Shown: positions 18,680 to 28,006, counted from the first letter of the stretch. The stretch: 64,000 nt of DNA from Sphingobacterium sp. UBA4616 (GCA_002386525.1 DGIS01000023.1:1-64000); one strand, 5' to 3'. The notes: a model not told the origin generated them from the letters alone. Program-made: numbers and translations.

Positions 18680-19801
18680 ATGAACCGTTTCAAATCGCTG
18701 GATATTTTTCACGGGTTTACGCTCGCGGCCATGATCTTGGTTAATAATCCTGGCAACTATCATCATATATTCCCCCAGCTGGAGCATTCCACCTGGCACG
18801 GTTGTACTTTTACAGATCTCCTATTCCCATTCTTTCTATTTGCAGTCGGAAACTCGATGGCTTTTTCATTAAAAAATAGGGAACAACAGGCTCCGTCTAT
18901 CTATTGGAAAAAAATTGCGAAAAGAACAGTCATCCTTTTTATGTTGGGTATCTTTTTAAATGTTTTCCCCTTTATTGAATGGAATAGTCTTCACAAGCTG
19001 GAATGGATTCCCTTTTCAAGGTATAGATATTTCGGCGTGTTGCAACGTATTGCTATCTGTTATTTCAGTTGCGCTATGTTAGTATATTATTTTAAAGATA
19101 AAGGTGCAATAATAGTCAGCGCAGTATTTCTTTTGTGCTATTGGCTGATTTGCTATTATAGTAATCCATCAGACCCCTATAGTTTGGAAGGATGGTTCGG
19201 GACCAAACTTGATATTCAAATGTTCGGAGCGTCCCATCTCTATCATGGCGAAGGAACGGCGTTTGATCCTGAAGACATTTGGAGCGTATTTCCAGCCATA
19301 AGTCAAACCTTATTCGGTTATATCGCAGGTAAATACATTATTCAAAAATTGAGGAGCAAGAGGGAGCTGATTCTGCTACTGTTGGTCGGTCTATCTTTTA
19401 TTTTCGTCGGCTATATCTGGTCGTTCGCTTTCCCAATCAATAAGAAAATCTGGACAAGTAGTTATTGCCTATTTACGACTGGTATTGCACTATCTTTTCT
19501 ATGTATATTAATATACCTTATTGAATTTCAAAAAGTCAGCGGATTATTCCATACTGTCTGTGACGATTTCGGCAAGAATACACTATTTATTTATTGTCTT
19601 AGTGGGCTAATCCCTACGATTTGCTCATTTATCCTCATAGGGAGTGCCCAGCAAAATCTTTGGGACTTTAGCTACCATATCCTTTTTGGCAATTGGCAGA
19701 ATCAACAGTTGTCGTCGGCCCTGTTTTCGCTGTTATTTATTGGATTGAATTGGATAATTGCCTATTATCTAAGAAAAAAAAATATCTACATCAAAATATA
19801 A
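18680..19801 (+). CDS. NagX-like membrane acyltransferase (HGSNAT/DUF5009-type)
   Basis: I chose ATG 18680 because the family begins KSLDIFHGFTLAAMILVNNPGN directly after it; an in-frame TTG at 18620 lies inside the susD terminator. The 373-residue protein has about ten hydrophobic segments and the family motifs WHGCTFTDLLFPFFLFAVG near residue 38 and RYRYFGVLQRIAICY near residue 115. It is related to human heparan-alpha-glucosaminide N-acetyltransferase and bacterial NagX, often linked to amino-sugar use. Position after a SusCD system makes a role in GlcNAc-type glycan processing possible but unproven. Confidence 0.83.
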   Translation: MNRFKSLDIFHGFTLAAMILVNNPGNYHHIFPQLEHSTWHGCTFTDLLFPFFLFAVGNSMAFSLKNREQQAPSIYWKKIAKRTVILFMLGIFLNVFPFIEWNSLHKLEWIPFSRYRYFGVLQRIAICYFSCAMLVYYFKDKGAIIVSAVFLLCYWLICYYSNPSDPYSLEGWFGTKLDIQMFGASHLYHGEGTAFDPEDIWSVFPAISQTLFGYIAGKYIIQKLRSKRELILLLLVGLSFIFVGYIWSFAFPINKKIWTSSYCLFTTGIALSFLCILIYLIEFQKVSGLFHTVCDDFGKNTLFIYCLSGLIPTICSFILIGSAQQNLWDFSYHILFGNWQNQQLSSALFSLLFIGLNWIIAYYLRKKNIYIKI

Positions 19802-19850
19802 GTCAGGCAACTTTTTCAAAGCAGCCAGTTAGGTATAATTTTACAAAAAA

Positions 19851-19868
19851 AAAGGGCCTAAGCCCTTT
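19851..19868. terminator. Terminator after NagX-like gene
   Basis: AAAGGGC-ctaa-GCCCTTT with A-rich and T-rich flanks (nine A before the G run, five T after) about 50 bases after the stop; it could act on both strands. Confidence 0.8.
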
Positions 19869-20330
19869 TTATATAAAGATATGGATAAGATATACCGCAG
19901 CTACTTTTAGAAAACGCCCCATTTTTTGTTTTACTATTTCGCCCTTTACAGTATACAAATACTAAAGTAGCTTAAACTAACTATACAGAGAAAAAACTTA
20001 GGGGGACAAAAAGGGGGACAAATGTTATTTAACTGAAATACAAATGATTAAAACAATCTTTTTATTAAAAAAAAGTGTTTTACGCAAAAAAACTTTAAAT
20101 AAAAAACTTGGATCAAACTGTATTTTTGAGCGTATAATGGCTATTACCAACTTATCCCTTATCTCGTCTTTCATTCAATTTTTAGAAAGTAATCAGTCAA
20201 TGATTATACAGTGGGTACTGAGTGATCACTGAATAAGCACTAGACAAGTAGTGTCGATAGGTCGAATTTGATAGCTTGTATCCTCCTGTATGTTTCAAAT
20301 AAATGCAAGTTTCAAAAGGACTAAAAAAAG

Positions 20331-20360
20331 AAAACCTGAGGTTGGGAGCCTCAGGTTTTT
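20331..20360. terminator. Strong terminator-like hairpin
   Basis: AAAACCTGAGG-ttgggag-CCTCAGGTTTT is a perfect 11-bp stem with a 7-base loop and T/A tracts on both sides. No gene ends just before it on the plus strand. It may terminate the minus-strand nuclease gene, whose stop lies about 180 bases away, or be part of an attenuator-like leader. Confidence 0.7.
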
Positions 20361-20385
20361 AACTAACCAATTATTAACCTAAATT

Positions 20386-20496
20386 ATGAAAAGTCTTTTT
20401 TACTATGTATACCAAGTAAATTTCAATTATCGTACCATACTATTTCTACAATTTGCTATTTCACATTTCTTTAACAAATTACTGAGATCCGGATGA
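20386..20496 (+). CDS. Possible 36-residue leader-type ORF
   Basis: ATG at 20386 opens a 36-codon frame beginning MKSLFYYVYQ, rich in aromatic and hydrophobic residues and ending with basic residues. It sits 26 bases after a strong hairpin and behind an AT-rich leader (AACTAACCAATTATTAACCT) of the kind often seen just before Bacteroidota coding starts. Nothing on the plus strand follows it. It may be a true small peptide, a leader peptide left from a lost gene, or chance. Confidence 0.25.
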   Translation: MKSLFYYVYQVNFNYRTILFLQFAISHFFNKLLRSG

Positions 20497-20538
20497 CCAA
20501 AATCTAAGAAAATGAATAGAATGCCAAGTTATAGGCAA

Positions 20539-21999
20539 TTAGCTCAAGTTGAAAAGACTATTTGGCTCTAATTTTTCATAATGGAAATCTGGTTCTGCAG
20601 CAGTATTTGGTAAAAAAGTCGATTCTGTTAAAAAATGTATTTTACCAGGATGTCTTGCTGCCGCCATTTTGACTAATTCCATCATGTAATAATTACTCGG
20701 ATACCTTTTAACATGTGCTTTTATATCTTCAAAACCATAATTCTGGTAGAATTGATCAATATAGCCCATACCATAGAAAGCACCATTTTCAATAACAATA
20801 CAGCTTTTCTCTTCAGAATGGCGTCCTTTATCGATCAGTACATACGATGGACGTTGTACCAGCCACTCCTCAATACAGCGTTCAATTCTGGTATTGTGTA
20901 AGTCGCGATCGGGCAAGACATCCTTTTCTATGGACTTTGTTGACAAACTGGCTTGCCCAAACTGACAGAATTGCGGATTAATAGCATCTTGTTGGATAAA
21001 TGTCTGGAGCAACTGTATTGCATCGTATTCGCGCTGGAAGACTTGAATACATGCCTGTCCCCCATTTGTCTTACCAATGGCAAGATGAAGGTATCCGTTT
21101 TGATCTTCATACGAAAACAATCCGAACTTAGGTTCATACCGTTTCAGTGCCCTATTGTATTTTGGCCAAAACCGTTTAATCTCCGCACATTCCAAAAGAA
21201 GCGCTATAAGCTCTGTACCACAGCATTCGTAACTGATATGATGAATTTCCTTTAAAAAATTTTGCCTTTGTGCTTGAATGTTATTTCCAGTGAAATGGGA
21301 CAATACCCGTTTTTTGATATTTACAGCCTTTCCAACATAAATTACTTTTCCATCTTTGTCGTGAAAATAGTAGACCCCAGCCTCACTTGGCAATTGTTCA
21401 TACGCTAACGGATTTAAGTGCGGCGGAAAACGTTGATCTATCGCCTTGTGTTTAATCATATCCTGAAAGATCTGTTCAGTATCCAGAACTTTCAAATAAG
21501 CAAAAAGAATAGCAGTTGCATCGGCGTCGCCACCCGCACGATGCCTATTTTCTATCGGTATATCTAAATAATCACATAGACGTCCCAAACTATAGGATAA
21601 CAACCCCGGCTTTATTTTTCGCGCATAGCGTACTGTACATAATTTTATTGCTGACCATTCGAATCCCGATTCCTGCAACTGAAAACGGATGAATGAGTAA
21701 TCAAAATTGACATTATGCGCAACAAAAATACGGTCTTTAAGCATTGCATAAATGCGCTCGGCAACTTCCTCAAATGTTGGAGCATCCTTTACCATGTCAT
21801 TATCGATGCCAGTAAGCGCAAAAATGGAGTTAGGAATTTCCTTTCCTGGATTTACTAATGTTTCCCAGCGCTCTAGAACTTGGTTACCATCATGAATTAC
21901 AATAGCAACCTCCGTGATCCGACTCGATTTTGCGTGGCCACCTGTAGTCTCTATATCCACGATGGCATACTCTTGTTTTTTGCTTTGATTTACACCCAT
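20539..21999 (-). CDS. DnaQ-like 3'-5' exonuclease fused to GIY-YIG nuclease domain
   Basis: About 486 residues from ATG 21999. The N-terminal half is a DEDDh exonuclease: ExoI YAIVDIETTG, ExoII FVAHNVNFDYSFIRF, and ExoIII HRAGGDADATAILF. The second half begins with a GIY-YIG domain like UvrC/Cho: EAGVYYFHDKDGKVIYVGKAVNIKKRVLSHF (about residues 204-235). A C-terminal part of about 200 residues has no assigned domain. Such epsilon-UvrC fusions are known in Bacteroidota and Actinobacteria and are thought to act in DNA repair. The in-frame TTG at 22011 falls in a TATATTTG promoter box, which is why I reject it as start. Confidence 0.88.
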   Translation of the reverse strand: MGVNQSKKQEYAIVDIETTGGHAKSSRITEVAIVIHDGNQVLERWETLVNPGKEIPNSIFALTGIDNDMVKDAPTFEEVAERIYAMLKDRIFVAHNVNFDYSFIRFQLQESGFEWSAIKLCTVRYARKIKPGLLSYSLGRLCDYLDIPIENRHRAGGDADATAILFAYLKVLDTEQIFQDMIKHKAIDQRFPPHLNPLAYEQLPSEAGVYYFHDKDGKVIYVGKAVNIKKRVLSHFTGNNIQAQRQNFLKEIHHISYECCGTELIALLLECAEIKRFWPKYNRALKRYEPKFGLFSYEDQNGYLHLAIGKTNGGQACIQVFQREYDAIQLLQTFIQQDAINPQFCQFGQASLSTKSIEKDVLPDRDLHNTRIERCIEEWLVQRPSYVLIDKGRHSEEKSCIVIENGAFYGMGYIDQFYQNYGFEDIKAHVKRYPSNYYMMELVKMAAARHPGKIHFLTESTFLPNTAAEPDFHYEKLEPNSLFNLS

Positions 22000-22008
22000 A
22001 ACACACAG

Positions 22009-22016
22009 CAAATATA
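22009..22016 (-). promoter_or_regulatory. Bacteroidota -7 box for the exonuclease/GIY-YIG gene
   Basis: On the minus strand TATATTTG matches TAnnTTTG, with a TTG 23 bases further upstream as a possible -33. It is only about 10 bases from the ATG at 21999, implying a very short leader. Confidence 0.45.
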
Positions 22017-22137
22017 CTAAAAATATTAGTTATTAAAAGCAATATCTTTAAACTTTTGCAAAACAGGATGAAACCGGATATATCCTTATGACCCTCTCAT
22101 TCAATAGACTAAAGTGAGGCTCAGCGTGTAACTTACT

Positions 22138-23151
22138 TTACGACGGTAATTGAATTTTTGCTGCTAATTTATTGACCAGCCTAAATAGTAGATCAGCCGC
22201 TAATTTGGCTGTCCTCGAATCGATATCAAAATACGGATTTAATTCAGCCAAATCGACAGATCTCAGATTAGGTAGATCCAAAAGAAAATCGTAGATCATA
22301 AAAAACTGCTGATCTGGGACTATACCGTTAAATGCCAACGCACTGACTCCCGGGGCATAGGCCGAAGCAAAGGCATCAAGATCTATGGTTAAATACACAT
22401 AATCCACTAATTTGGAAAAACCAATTATTTTTTCCCGAATCTGATCAAGCTGTTCATTGATCAAACTATCACGTTCTATAATCTTTACATTCTTCTCGCG
22501 AGCATAGTTAAGTAATCCCTTGGTATTGCTTATTTCCTGAATTCCGATTGCTAAGTAATGAAAGGGTAAGCCAGCTGCCGATTGATCCTGTTCAATTTGA
22601 TAGAATCCCGTTCCAGAATTCCCTTGGCCATCCTGCAAGGCACGAATATCTAAATGCGCATCCAAATTAATGATACCTAAACGTTTATTATCGTTTTTTA
22701 GATATTGGCTAACCCCTAGATAATGGCCGTAGGTGATTTCATGGCCTCCCCCTAATATGACGGGGAACCCTTCTTGTTCCAGAATAATTTTCAAAGCTGT
22801 TCCCAAGTATGCTTGACATGATTCTAAATCATTGCCTTTTAATAGGATGTCGCCGCAATCTTTAAGTTTAAGTTTATCTGGAAAATGAACAGGAAGGTTG
22901 GCCAATACATTCCGGAGTGCGGCAGGCCCTTCTTTGGCTCCTAGTCGTCCCTGATTTCGGGCAACGCCTTCATCACTACAGCATCCAAGAAAAGCGATGG
23001 CTTGCCGCAAATCGGATGGTTCACGAAGGTCAACACAATTCATTAATTGATGCCAGCGCATCCATTCGCGACTCTGACCATCCACACGTCCTTTCCAAAC
23101 AGCTTGGTCGCCTTTGCTATATATTTCGGGATCATTCAACAAGCGCTTCAT
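22138..23151 (-). CDS. hutG: Formimidoylglutamase
   Basis: The 337-residue arginase/agmatinase-superfamily protein shows the manganese-binding motifs GGGHEITYGHYLG, INLDAHLDIR and TIDLDAFASAYAPG in order. In the hut context it hydrolyses N-formimino-L-glutamate to glutamate and formamide, the last step of histidine degradation. The start ATG overlaps the stop of hutU by four bases, so translation is likely coupled. Members of this superfamily differ in substrate, but the genomic setting makes HutG the best call. Confidence 0.93.
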   Translation of the reverse strand: MKRLLNDPEIYSKGDQAVWKGRVDGQSREWMRWHQLMNCVDLREPSDLRQAIAFLGCCSDEGVARNQGRLGAKEGPAALRNVLANLPVHFPDKLKLKDCGDILLKGNDLESCQAYLGTALKIILEQEGFPVILGGGHEITYGHYLGVSQYLKNDNKRLGIINLDAHLDIRALQDGQGNSGTGFYQIEQDQSAAGLPFHYLAIGIQEISNTKGLLNYAREKNVKIIERDSLINEQLDQIREKIIGFSKLVDYVYLTIDLDAFASAYAPGVSALAFNGIVPDQQFFMIYDFLLDLPNLRSVDLAELNPYFDIDSRTAKLAADLLFRLVNKLAAKIQLPS

Positions 23152-25166
23152 TCGTTCACATCAAATAATTGTTCAATAATTTGGTCATCAACAAGATGTG
23201 CACGAGTGACTAGTAATTTAGCATTCCCTTCCATCGCACGGCCTAGCGCCTGGTTTGCCTCCCTATTTCTAGCCCAGGCACGTCTAGCAATTCCATTATT
23301 TACGTCAAAAAATAACATTTTTTCCAATTTAACAACTGCTTCGTCTGAACCATCTAAGAGTAGGCCAAAGCCGCCGTTGATTACTTCTCCCCACCCGACG
23401 CCACCGCCATTGTGGATAGAAACCCAAGTCGCCCCGCGAAAGCTATCTCCAATGACGTTATGAATAGCCATATCCGCCGTGTATTGACTTCCATCATAAA
23501 TATTGCTAGTTTCCCGATAAGGTGAGTCTGTTCCGCTAACGTCGTGGTGGTCTCTACCCAAAACAATCGGCCCTTCAAATAAACCAGTTTTTACTGCTTC
23601 GTTAAAGGCCTTTGCAATTGAAATACGTCCAATGGAATCGGCATATAAGATGCGCGCCTGAGAACCTACGACGAGTCTATTTTTCTCAGCTTCTTTAATC
23701 CATTGTATATTATCTTGCAGCTGCTGCTGAATTTCTAAGGGGGCTTCTGATCGAAGATCCTCTAAAACGGTCATGGCTATTTCGTCAGATTTTTTCAGGT
23801 CCGAAGCCCTTCCAGAGGTGCAAACCCAACGGAATGGTCCAAAACCATAATCAAAGCACATGGGACCAAGAATATCCTGTACATACGACGGATAGCGGAA
23901 TTGGTCCTTTTTATCATTCCAGACTGCTGCGCCGGCACGGCTACTTTCCAAAAGAAATGCATTTCCGTAGTCGAAGAAATACGTTCCCTTGGACACATGC
24001 TTATTGATCGCATCAACATGTCGTACCAAGCTTTCTCGCACACATTGCTTAAATTTGTCCGGGTCACTCGCCAATAAAACATTTGCTTCATCAAAGGTTA
24101 ATCCCATGGGATAATATCCTCCGGACCACGGATTATGCAATGATGTCTGATCAGCCCCTACCGTAATGTGGATATTTTCACGATCGAAAGCCTCCCATAC
24201 TTCGACTATGTTACCGATATAAGCAAAGGATACTATTTCCTTTTGTTCCACTGCCCGCTTTACCTGTCTAACAAGCTCCTGTATGCTCACTATCAATCGG
24301 TCAACCCATCCCTGCTCATGTCGTTTTCTTGCTGCGCCGGGGTTTATTTCAGCGCATACCGTTATGCATCCCGCAATATTACCCGCTTTAGGCTGTGCTC
24401 CACTCATTCCCCCCAGGCCGGAAGTCAAAAACACCTTGCCTTGTATTGTATCATCTACCGCCAAATGTTTCCGGAATGCATTCATAACCGTAATAGTCGT
24501 TCCATGCACAATACCCTGCGGACCGATATACATGTATGAGCCGGCTGTCATCTGTCCATATTGCGTAACGCCCAACGCGTTGAAACGTTCCCAGTCATCC
24601 GGTTTCGAATAATTTGGAATCATCATGCCATTTGTCACCACAACACGAGGAGCATCTTTTGAAGATGGAAAAAGTCCCATCGGATGACCACTGTAAAGAT
24701 GTAATGTTTGTTCATCGGTCATTTGCGATAGATATTGCATAGTAAGCCGATATTGAGCCCAATTTTGAAATACGGCTCCATTCCCACCATAAGTAATCAA
24801 TTCGTGCGGATGCTGTGCGACTGCAGGATCGAGGTTGTTCTGAATCATCAACATAATTGCCGCCGCCTGCTTACTTAACGCCGGATAATCGGCTATTGGT
24901 CGAGCATGCATTGTGTATTGTGGTCTAAAACGGTACATATAAATTCGGCCATAGTCGCGAAGCTCCTGTAAAAATTCAGGCGCTAAAATGCCATGCCAGG
25001 GATTAGGAAAATAGCGTAATGCATTCCGTATAGCTAGCTTCTCTTCTGACTTTGTAAGAATATTCTTTCGTCGGGGAGCGTGGCTGATTGTATGATCGCG
25101 TTCTACTGTTGGAGGTAATGTGGTAGGAATACCTTCTGCAACCTCTCGCTTAAATGTATCTTTCAT
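23148..25166 (-). CDS. hutU: Urocanate hydratase (urocanase)
   Basis: From ATG 25166 the protein has 671 residues; upstream in-frame codons overlap hutI and precede the conserved region, so they are not used. Landmarks are RYFPNPWHG, the NAD-binding GLGGMSGAQPKAG, QTSLHNPWSGGYYP, and RWVCTSGRASDLKKSDEIA containing the conserved active-site cysteine region. It also ends with the WVSIHNGGGVGWGEV segment typical of urocanase. It converts urocanate to 4-imidazolone-5-propionate with NAD+ as an electrophilic cofactor. It is longer than the 550-residue proteobacterial form, agreeing with the longer Bacteroidota type. It begins four bases after hutI ends. Confidence 0.96.
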   Translation of the reverse strand: MKDTFKREVAEGIPTTLPPTVERDHTISHAPRRKNILTKSEEKLAIRNALRYFPNPWHGILAPEFLQELRDYGRIYMYRFRPQYTMHARPIADYPALSKQAAAIMLMIQNNLDPAVAQHPHELITYGGNGAVFQNWAQYRLTMQYLSQMTDEQTLHLYSGHPMGLFPSSKDAPRVVVTNGMMIPNYSKPDDWERFNALGVTQYGQMTAGSYMYIGPQGIVHGTTITVMNAFRKHLAVDDTIQGKVFLTSGLGGMSGAQPKAGNIAGCITVCAEINPGAARKRHEQGWVDRLIVSIQELVRQVKRAVEQKEIVSFAYIGNIVEVWEAFDRENIHITVGADQTSLHNPWSGGYYPMGLTFDEANVLLASDPDKFKQCVRESLVRHVDAINKHVSKGTYFFDYGNAFLLESSRAGAAVWNDKKDQFRYPSYVQDILGPMCFDYGFGPFRWVCTSGRASDLKKSDEIAMTVLEDLRSEAPLEIQQQLQDNIQWIKEAEKNRLVVGSQARILYADSIGRISIAKAFNEAVKTGLFEGPIVLGRDHHDVSGTDSPYRETSNIYDGSQYTADMAIHNVIGDSFRGATWVSIHNGGGVGWGEVINGGFGLLLDGSDEAVVKLEKMLFFDVNNGIARRAWARNREANQALGRAMEGNAKLLVTRAHLVDDQIIEQLFDVNE

Positions 25167-25170
25167 GGTG

Positions 25171-26421
25171 TTATATTGATAATACTTTGGTACCATTTTT
25201 CCATACAGCTGTAGGCTGCAAACTTCCTTGGAAGTAAGTAATATCCTGATAATTGTCGGTTTTAAATAAACTAAAATCTGCACGCATTCCCTTCGCCAAA
25301 ATCCCCCGGTCAGACAAGTTCAATGCCTTTGCCCCACGGTAGGTTAATGCCGCAAGTAGTTCAGCATTGGTCAACTTTTCTGCCGCTGCCAAAATCGTCG
25401 CACTTGTCACTAACTGTCCCATTGGAGCAGATCCCGGATTCCAATCACTACCTATGGCTAGGCATGCACCTGCATCTAACAGTTTTCTAGCGGGTGTAAA
25501 ACCGCAACCCAATCCGATAGAAGCGGCAGGTAAAGCTACCGCGACAGTGTCCGACTGTGCGATAAGTTCAATTTCAAAAGCTGTTGATGCTTCAAGATGA
25601 TCCGCAGATATAGCACCGAGTTCTACCGCAATCTGGCTTCCAGAAGTCGTAAACTGATCGGCATGAATTGTCAGATCAAAACCCATATTTTTTGCTTTTT
25701 GTAAATAAGCTACAATGTCCTCTCCCTGAAAAGCTGTCTTTTCGATAAATGCATCTATCCGATTTGATAGCCTTTCGGATTTTAATGCTGGAAAAAGAAC
25801 TTCAGCCATCATATGAAGATAATCTTTTGCCGACCCATTGAAGTCCCGCGGAAGCATATGTGCTGCCAAACAAGTTGGGATAAGGTCTGGTTGTGTTCGT
25901 CGATCTGATTCGCGGATGACACGCAATAATTTAAGTTCTTGTTCAACGTTAAGCCCATAACCGCTTTTAACTTCGATCGTTGTAATTCCCTGTTTCAATA
26001 GTAAATGTGCTCTCCTTATGGTGAGCTCTACCAATTCTCGGGCATCACAATCCCTTGTATGAGATACGGTACTCCAGATCCCCCCACCTGCCGCCGCGAT
26101 CTCCAAGTAGCTTGAACCGGCATTTCGAAGGGCAAAATCATTTGCACGACTGCCTGCGAAAGCAATATGTGTATGGCAGTCAATAAAGCCTGGCAAAACG
26201 ACCTGATCTCCCTCAACATGTATCAGAACCGCCTGCTCCCCCCATTGCTGTTGTAATTGATCAAAAGCGGCCACATCCATTATCGTGTTTCCTGCAATTA
26301 AAATCCCACCCTCTTCAATAATAGACAATTGGCTATCGTCGATTGGACCTTTTATAGGCATATTTGACATCGTTAATATTTGCCTAAAAGGCCCAACTAA
26401 TTTTACCTCCTTTTTCATCAT
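25171..26421 (-). CDS. hutI: Imidazolonepropionase
   Basis: About 416 residues from ATG 26421 (MMKKEVKLV); the longer in-frame ATG at 26442 would overlap the end of hutH. Amidohydrolase motifs are DCHTHIAFAGSR near residue 75, the KSGYGLN loop, CLAAHMLPRDF, LTIHADQF, and SDWNPGSAPMGQL near residue 320 with the metal Asp. It hydrolyses 4-imidazolone-5-propionate to N-formimino-L-glutamate, the third step of the pathway. It is placed between hutH and hutU with only a few bases on each side. Confidence 0.95.
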   Translation of the reverse strand: MMKKEVKLVGPFRQILTMSNMPIKGPIDDSQLSIIEEGGILIAGNTIMDVAAFDQLQQQWGEQAVLIHVEGDQVVLPGFIDCHTHIAFAGSRANDFALRNAGSSYLEIAAAGGGIWSTVSHTRDCDARELVELTIRRAHLLLKQGITTIEVKSGYGLNVEQELKLLRVIRESDRRTQPDLIPTCLAAHMLPRDFNGSAKDYLHMMAEVLFPALKSERLSNRIDAFIEKTAFQGEDIVAYLQKAKNMGFDLTIHADQFTTSGSQIAVELGAISADHLEASTAFEIELIAQSDTVAVALPAASIGLGCGFTPARKLLDAGACLAIGSDWNPGSAPMGQLVTSATILAAAEKLTNAELLAALTYRGAKALNLSDRGILAKGMRADFSLFKTDNYQDITYFQGSLQPTAVWKNGTKVLSI

Positions 26422-26428
26422 TCCTTGT

Positions 26429-27988
26429 TTAAAATACCTCAAACTGCTGTTTTAGCTCTTCAGCAATCTCTCCAGCAGCATATTGAACATGCAATGCAAT
26501 AAGCTCGCCTGATTTCACCATTTTTAATGCTTCGGTCAGCAGCTCTTCCATCGGCTGGTCCGATTCAATATGTGGAATGGACTGACGGATTCTCCCGTGG
26601 ATAGCTTCCAGTGCAGCAGTTGATGTTAACGGTTGATGATAATCTTTGGCTTGGGCTGCGCACAACAGTTCAATGCTCAATATTTTGTCGACATTGTCAA
26701 TCACCTGCAACAGTTTTCGTCCAGCGATAGATCCCATACTCACATGGTCTTCTTGGCCTAAAGAGGTTGGAATACTATCGGCACTCGCCGGAAAACAAAG
26801 TCCTTTATTCTCACTTGCTAGAGCAGCCGTGCTATATTGTAAGATCATAAATCCTGAATTGAGTCCAGTTGATTTCATCAACAATTTGGGTACACCGTTG
26901 GTTTGGCCTTCTAAAGACAGATAGACCCTTCGGTCAGAAATATTCCCAATTTCAGACGCTGCCAGCGTGGCATAGTCCAAAGGTAATGCAATGGATTGCC
27001 CATGAAAGCTACCACCGCTAATGGTTAGTTCGTCGTTAATGATCACAGGGTTATCAGTCACCGCATTTATTTCAATTTCGATGGTATCCTTTAAATGAAA
27101 CCAAGCGTTGCGTGATGCGCCATGAACTTGAGGAATACAACGCAAAGAATAAGGATCCTGCACACGGGAACAGTGTTTGTGACTTTCTAGAATAGCCGAT
27201 CCATGAAGCATATTAAAGATGCTTGCAGCGACATAACGATTTCCCTTATGTGGTCGTAATTCATGTAGCTCCGAAAAGAAGGGTTTTATCGAACCATTTA
27301 AGCCTTCAATCATTAAAGAGGCAATAATATCGGCACTTTGAAGCATACGATTCAGTTCAATAACGCCCATAACGCCATGTGCCGCCATAAATTGAGTCCC
27401 ATTGATCAGCGCCAACCCTTCTTTTGCTCCTAAGTGAATCGGTGCCATACCGTATTTTTTCAAAATGGCGGCTGTATGCACAACATTCCCTTCTACCTTT
27501 ACTTTCCCTAAACCAATTAATGGCAAAAATAAATGAGACAAAGGCGCTAAATCACCCGACGCTCCGACAGACCCTTGTTTTGGCACAACAGGAATGATAT
27601 CGTTCTCAATATGCCAAATCATCCGCTCAATTGTACTGTATTGAACACCCGAGAATCCTTTAGAAAGCGCGTGAACTTTAAGGATAAGCATCAACTTAGC
27701 TAAATCATCGCTTATAGGTTCACCCACACCGACAGCATGGCTTTTAAGGATATTTTCCTGTAATAATTGCGTTTGACCAGCATCAATGCGGGTGGTACAC
27801 AGCGGACCGAAACCCGTGTTGATCCCATAGACGACCTCGCCGCGTCCAACTATTTTGCTGACGTAACTAGCGCTTTGATCGATCTTGTTCCTGACGTCGG
27901 ATGATATCGCTCCCCGAACCAATCCTTTCGCTATTGCTAAGGCTGTGGAACAAGTCAAATGCCCACTGCCGTATAAAAATATATCCAT
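26429..27988 (-). CDS. hutH: Histidine ammonia-lyase
   Basis: From ATG 27988 the protein has 519 residues. The MIO prosthetic group arises from the ASG triad at residues 143-145 in GSVGASGDLAPLSHL. Also present are YGINTGFGPL near residue 54, the Q/N-rich segment SGGSFHGQSIALPLD, and SLGQEDHVSMG. It deaminates histidine to urocanate, the first step. It is the first gene of the hutHIUG operon. The in-frame ATG at 28009 would place the start upstream of a TACTTTTG promoter box, so 27988 is preferred. Confidence 0.96.
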   Translation of the reverse strand: MDIFLYGSGHLTCSTALAIAKGLVRGAISSDVRNKIDQSASYVSKIVGRGEVVYGINTGFGPLCTTRIDAGQTQLLQENILKSHAVGVGEPISDDLAKLMLILKVHALSKGFSGVQYSTIERMIWHIENDIIPVVPKQGSVGASGDLAPLSHLFLPLIGLGKVKVEGNVVHTAAILKKYGMAPIHLGAKEGLALINGTQFMAAHGVMGVIELNRMLQSADIIASLMIEGLNGSIKPFFSELHELRPHKGNRYVAASIFNMLHGSAILESHKHCSRVQDPYSLRCIPQVHGASRNAWFHLKDTIEIEINAVTDNPVIINDELTISGGSFHGQSIALPLDYATLAASEIGNISDRRVYLSLEGQTNGVPKLLMKSTGLNSGFMILQYSTAALASENKGLCFPASADSIPTSLGQEDHVSMGSIAGRKLLQVIDNVDKILSIELLCAAQAKDYHQPLTSTAALEAIHGRIRQSIPHIESDQPMEELLTEALKMVKSGELIALHVQYAAGEIAEELKQQFEVF

Positions 27989-28006
27989 CTTACGATCTGC
28001 TTTACT

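Larger units (their letters stand above)
19869..20538. other. Long intergenic region with an orphan leader-like element
   Basis: About 670 bases without a confident gene. It contains the tandem motif GGGGGACAAA twice at 20001-20029, an AT-rich 62-codon frame (20044-20232) that has no family resemblance, and at 20331-20496 a strong terminator hairpin followed by an AT-rich leader and a 36-codon frame (listed separately). No tRNA-like or integrase-like sequence was recognised. Confidence 0.4.

Noticed and set aside
20044..20232. 62-codon plus-strand open frame in the spacer before the nuclease gene
   Set aside because: Low-complexity, lysine-rich translation of AT-rich DNA; no family resemblance, no ribosome-binding site and no neighbour context.
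22138..23151. Agmatinase or arginase instead of HutG
   Set aside because: The motifs are shared across the superfamily, but the four-base overlap with hutU and the full hut set favour formimidoylglutamase.
25166..25283. Longer hutU start at 25283
   Set aside because: That extension overlaps the end of hutI in another frame and is not conserved; ATG 25166 begins the family region and lies five bases after the hutI stop.
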